A stretch of 64,000 nucleotides of DNA from Megamonas hypermegale (GTDB lineage Bacteria > Bacillota > Negativicutes > Selenomonadales > Selenomonadaceae), in the NCBI RefSeq assembly GCF_900187035.1, contig NZ_LT906446.1, forward strand, positions 1,426,001 to 1,490,000. The letters are read 5' to 3'. Below the pieces are notes generated by a model. The model was not told the DNA's origin. It did not search any database and worked only from the letters and a program-made list of their open reading frames with translations. Positions 63,001 through 64,000 of this stretch are shown here, in pieces (position 1 is the first letter of the stretch; every line of letters starts with the position of its first letter). The translations under genes were made by a program, and so were the position numbers.

Positions 63001-64000
63001 TCTCTCAAATTGATGAATTAGAACCACCAAAACAGCGCGCATACTTCTCTAAAGAATGTCAAAGTGAACATACAATTTTAGCTCCGCAGATGTCACCGAA
63101 ACATTTTGATTTCATTCAACGTGCTTGCAAAAAATCTGGCATGCGCATTGTAATTCCAGAAATGCCTACACAAGAAGATGTCGATTTAGGTTTACGCTAT
63201 GTAAACAATGATATGTGTTATCCAGCTATCATTGTTATCGGTCAGCTCTTAAAAGCATTAAAATCTGGTAAATACGATGTAAATAACACATCTATCATGT
63301 TATTCCAAACTTGCGGTGCTTGCCGTGCTACTAACTATTTAAATCTCATGCGCAAAGCATTACAAAGCGCAGGACTCAGCCAAGTTCCTGTATTCGCTTG
63401 TGTTGGTCGTGAAACAGACGATTTCCATATCAAAACAGAAGTTTGGATTGATATTGTAAAATCCATTGTTTATGCAGACTTATTAATTCGCCTTGCTAAT
63501 CGCACTCGCCCATATGAAAAAGTACCTGGTTCTGCTGATATGCTCTATAACAAATGGCGCAAAATCTGCATGGACGAACTCGACAACGGCAATTACTTTA
63601 AATTCAGCAATAATATAAAAAATGCTGTTAAAGAATTTGATAATCTCGAACTTGATGAAAACATCAAAAAACCAAGAGTTGGTATTGTCGGCGAAATCCT
63701 CGTAAAATATCATCCAACAGCTAATAACCATGTAGAAAAAATCTTAGCTGATGAAGGTGCTGAAGTCGTTACACCTGATTTAATGGACTTTTTAATGTAC
63801 ATGGCATTTGATGATATCATTAAATATAAAATGCTCGACGGTAAATGGATTGATAGAGCTAAATCTGAAATCTTCATCAAAGTATTGGAATTCTTCCGCA
63901 AACCAATGCGCAAAGCTCTTCGCTCTAGCAAACGCTTTAGCCCACCATATACTATTAAACAAATTGCACAACTCACTAAACCACATGCATCTTTAGGCAA
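60054..64000 (+). CDS. Acyl-CoA dehydratase activase-related protein (BadF/HgdC plus DUF2229 and HgdB-like parts), partial
   Basis: A very long open frame of at least 1315 codons with no stop before the window edge. The start is TTG with AGGTGGTG upstream. Order: a first BcrAD/BadFG ASKHA domain (KLGIDIGSTTIKLVVFD, then CAGGTGSFIDH), a second one (YIGIDAGSTTTKLVAIG near 320; DIGGQDMKCFYVKNG; CSAGCGSFIQ, the cysteines that hold the activator 4Fe-4S cluster), a DUF2229 domain and a 2-hydroxyglutaryl-CoA dehydratase-like part (QTCGACRATNY). Simple activators (HgdC) are about 260 residues and couple ATP hydrolysis to electron transfer into 2-hydroxyacyl-CoA dehydratases. The fused giant form is common in anaerobes; its substrate is not known. 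Confidence 0.9.
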   Translation, partial: MNISYKLGIDIGSTTIKLVVFDKDNNVIYKKYMRHLSEIYKSMKDNIVAVSNILQGHQFSCAITGSAGMGMANNLKIPFIQEVIACSKAVRQWIPQTDVAVELGGEDAKITYFGSAPEQRMNGVCAGGTGSFIDHMASLLNTDAMGLNELASKGKQIYTIASRCGVFAKTDVQALLNDGASKPDIALSIFQAVVNQTIGNLAQGRPLEGKITFLGGPLYFLTELKKRFIETLKLDDEHIVNVDDGCYFVAMGAAFSDDVAILTYDEIINRLNTCEKISRETNIVPFTLFKDETEYEEFKQRHNKDIVKKASLNEYKGPLYIGIDAGSTTTKLVAIGQNKEILYSSYGSNNGSPLKTVLDRMRDFYQVMPQDTYIASVGTTGYGEHIVKAAIHADFGEVETFAHLRAAREFCPDVSCVLDIGGQDMKCFYVKNGNIGQIILNEACSAGCGSFIQNFAQGLNMSVKDFANKGLSAKNPVDLGTRCTVFMNSRVKQAQKEGASVSDISAGIALSVIKNALFKVMQVKDTAELGDNIVVQGGTFYNDAVLRSMELLLHKNVIRPDIAGLMGAYGIALLGMERKQNTSSVLSKQDLIDFKMETKSYRCHGCGNSCLITMQIFPDGNRYYTGNRCERGIGKHIDKEEKAPNIYQYKYHRLFDYYKPLTNATRGRIGIPRVLNMYEDFPFWFTFFTALGFEVVLSGKSSAQLYCKGMSTIPSDSLCYPGKLVHGHIMDLIEKGITTIFYPCIPYNIKDPLHASDNNYNCPIVASYAENIRANMDILRQKNIQFLQPFLPLNDKKSMIKRLQEQLPFTDISKKELANAVEKAYAELDHYKDDVRKFGEKTIAEATAKKQPIVVLAGRPYHVDPEINHGIPEMIQSYGIAIISEDSVYHLNCPEDALDIVNQWSYHARLYHAASYVARHENMTLIQFSSFGCGLDAITTGQVREILEQHGDIYTMIKLDEVSNLGAARIRIRSLMAAWKYGFSQIDELEPPKQRAYFSKECQSEHTILAPQMSPKHFDFIQRACKKSGMRIVIPEMPTQEDVDLGLRYVNNDMCYPAIIVIGQLLKALKSGKYDVNNTSIMLFQTCGACRATNYLNLMRKALQSAGLSQVPVFACVGRETDDFHIKTEVWIDIVKSIVYADLLIRLANRTRPYEKVPGSADMLYNKWRKICMDELDNGNYFKFSNNIKNAVKEFDNLELDENIKKPRVGIVGEILVKYHPTANNHVEKILADEGAEVVTPDLMDFLMYMAFDDIIKYKMLDGKWIDRAKSEIFIKVLEFFRKPMRKALRSSKRFSPPYTIKQIAQLTKPHASLG

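Noticed and set aside
61824-63986. Several minus-strand open frames of 61-96 codons inside the activase region
   Set aside because: They are antisense to the continuous plus-strand activase frame, which has strong motifs throughout.

Overview
The window looks like chromosome from a low-GC diderm Firmicute (class Negativicutes). A Megamonas/Selenomonas-like organism is the best guess, but no rRNA is present to settle this. The evidence is AT-rich coding with Firmicute-style regulation (a T-box leader, strong AGGAGG ribosome sites, TTG/GTG starts) alongside outer-membrane functions: a TolC-family channel, a MacA-type adaptor, an AMIN-domain amidase and many small exported proteins. Metabolism is anaerobic: malate dehydrogenase, a Dcu-type C4-dicarboxylate carrier, and a giant acyl-CoA dehydratase activase. 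I see no insertion sequence, prophage, CRISPR array or rRNA.

Layout. 0-4.4 kb: start of a histidine kinase, an OmpR-type regulator, a small alarmone synthetase, mdh and serA, all on the minus strand. 4.5-8.9 kb: a plus-strand tolC-macA-macB(ATPase)-macB(permease) export operon. 9.1-13.8 kb: exported protein, amidase, ABC permease, LysR regulator and nitrilase. 14.1-17.3 kb: nhaA, an ftsZ-like gene and tcdA. 17.3-23.6 kb: DUF5131 protein, pfkA, CorC/HlyC-type protein, topB and ykvA. 23.8-27.8 kb: three exported proteins including tandem DUF4127 paralogues. 28-30.1 kb: NCS2 permease and a glucosaminidase.

30.2-43.2 kb is the most unusual part. A close-packed minus-strand run of nine genes encodes a VWA-like lipoprotein, a four-helix membrane protein, a tubulin-like GTPase, a 1119-residue protein ending in an actin/Hsp70-type ATPase, a membrane-anchored coiled-coil protein, a zinc-ribbon membrane protein, a GH3 hydrolase, a zinc-ribbon DUF805 protein and a small exported protein. 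Upstream lie two small XRE-type regulators and a perfect 34-nt palindrome. I read the first six genes as a poorly characterised envelope-linked system that combines a tubulin-fold and an actin-fold NTPase.

43.5-51.9 kb: UbiB-like kinase, aroH, two transporters, a Phe T-box operon (pheA-aroF), and panB with a DUF2520 reductase-like gene. 52.1-54.8 kb: an almost identical tRNA-Arg/tRNA-Tyr pair occurs twice, 2460 bp apart, bracketing two minus-strand genes for related repeat-containing exported proteins. 54.8-58.7 kb: dcu-type carrier, bioB (with a BirA-like operator over its promoter) and cfa. 58.9-59.75 kb: eight tRNA genes on the minus strand. From 60.05 kb to the end: a long acyl-CoA dehydratase activase that runs off the window.

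Functions and gene starts are judged by eye from motifs and ribosome-binding sites. No database search was run.
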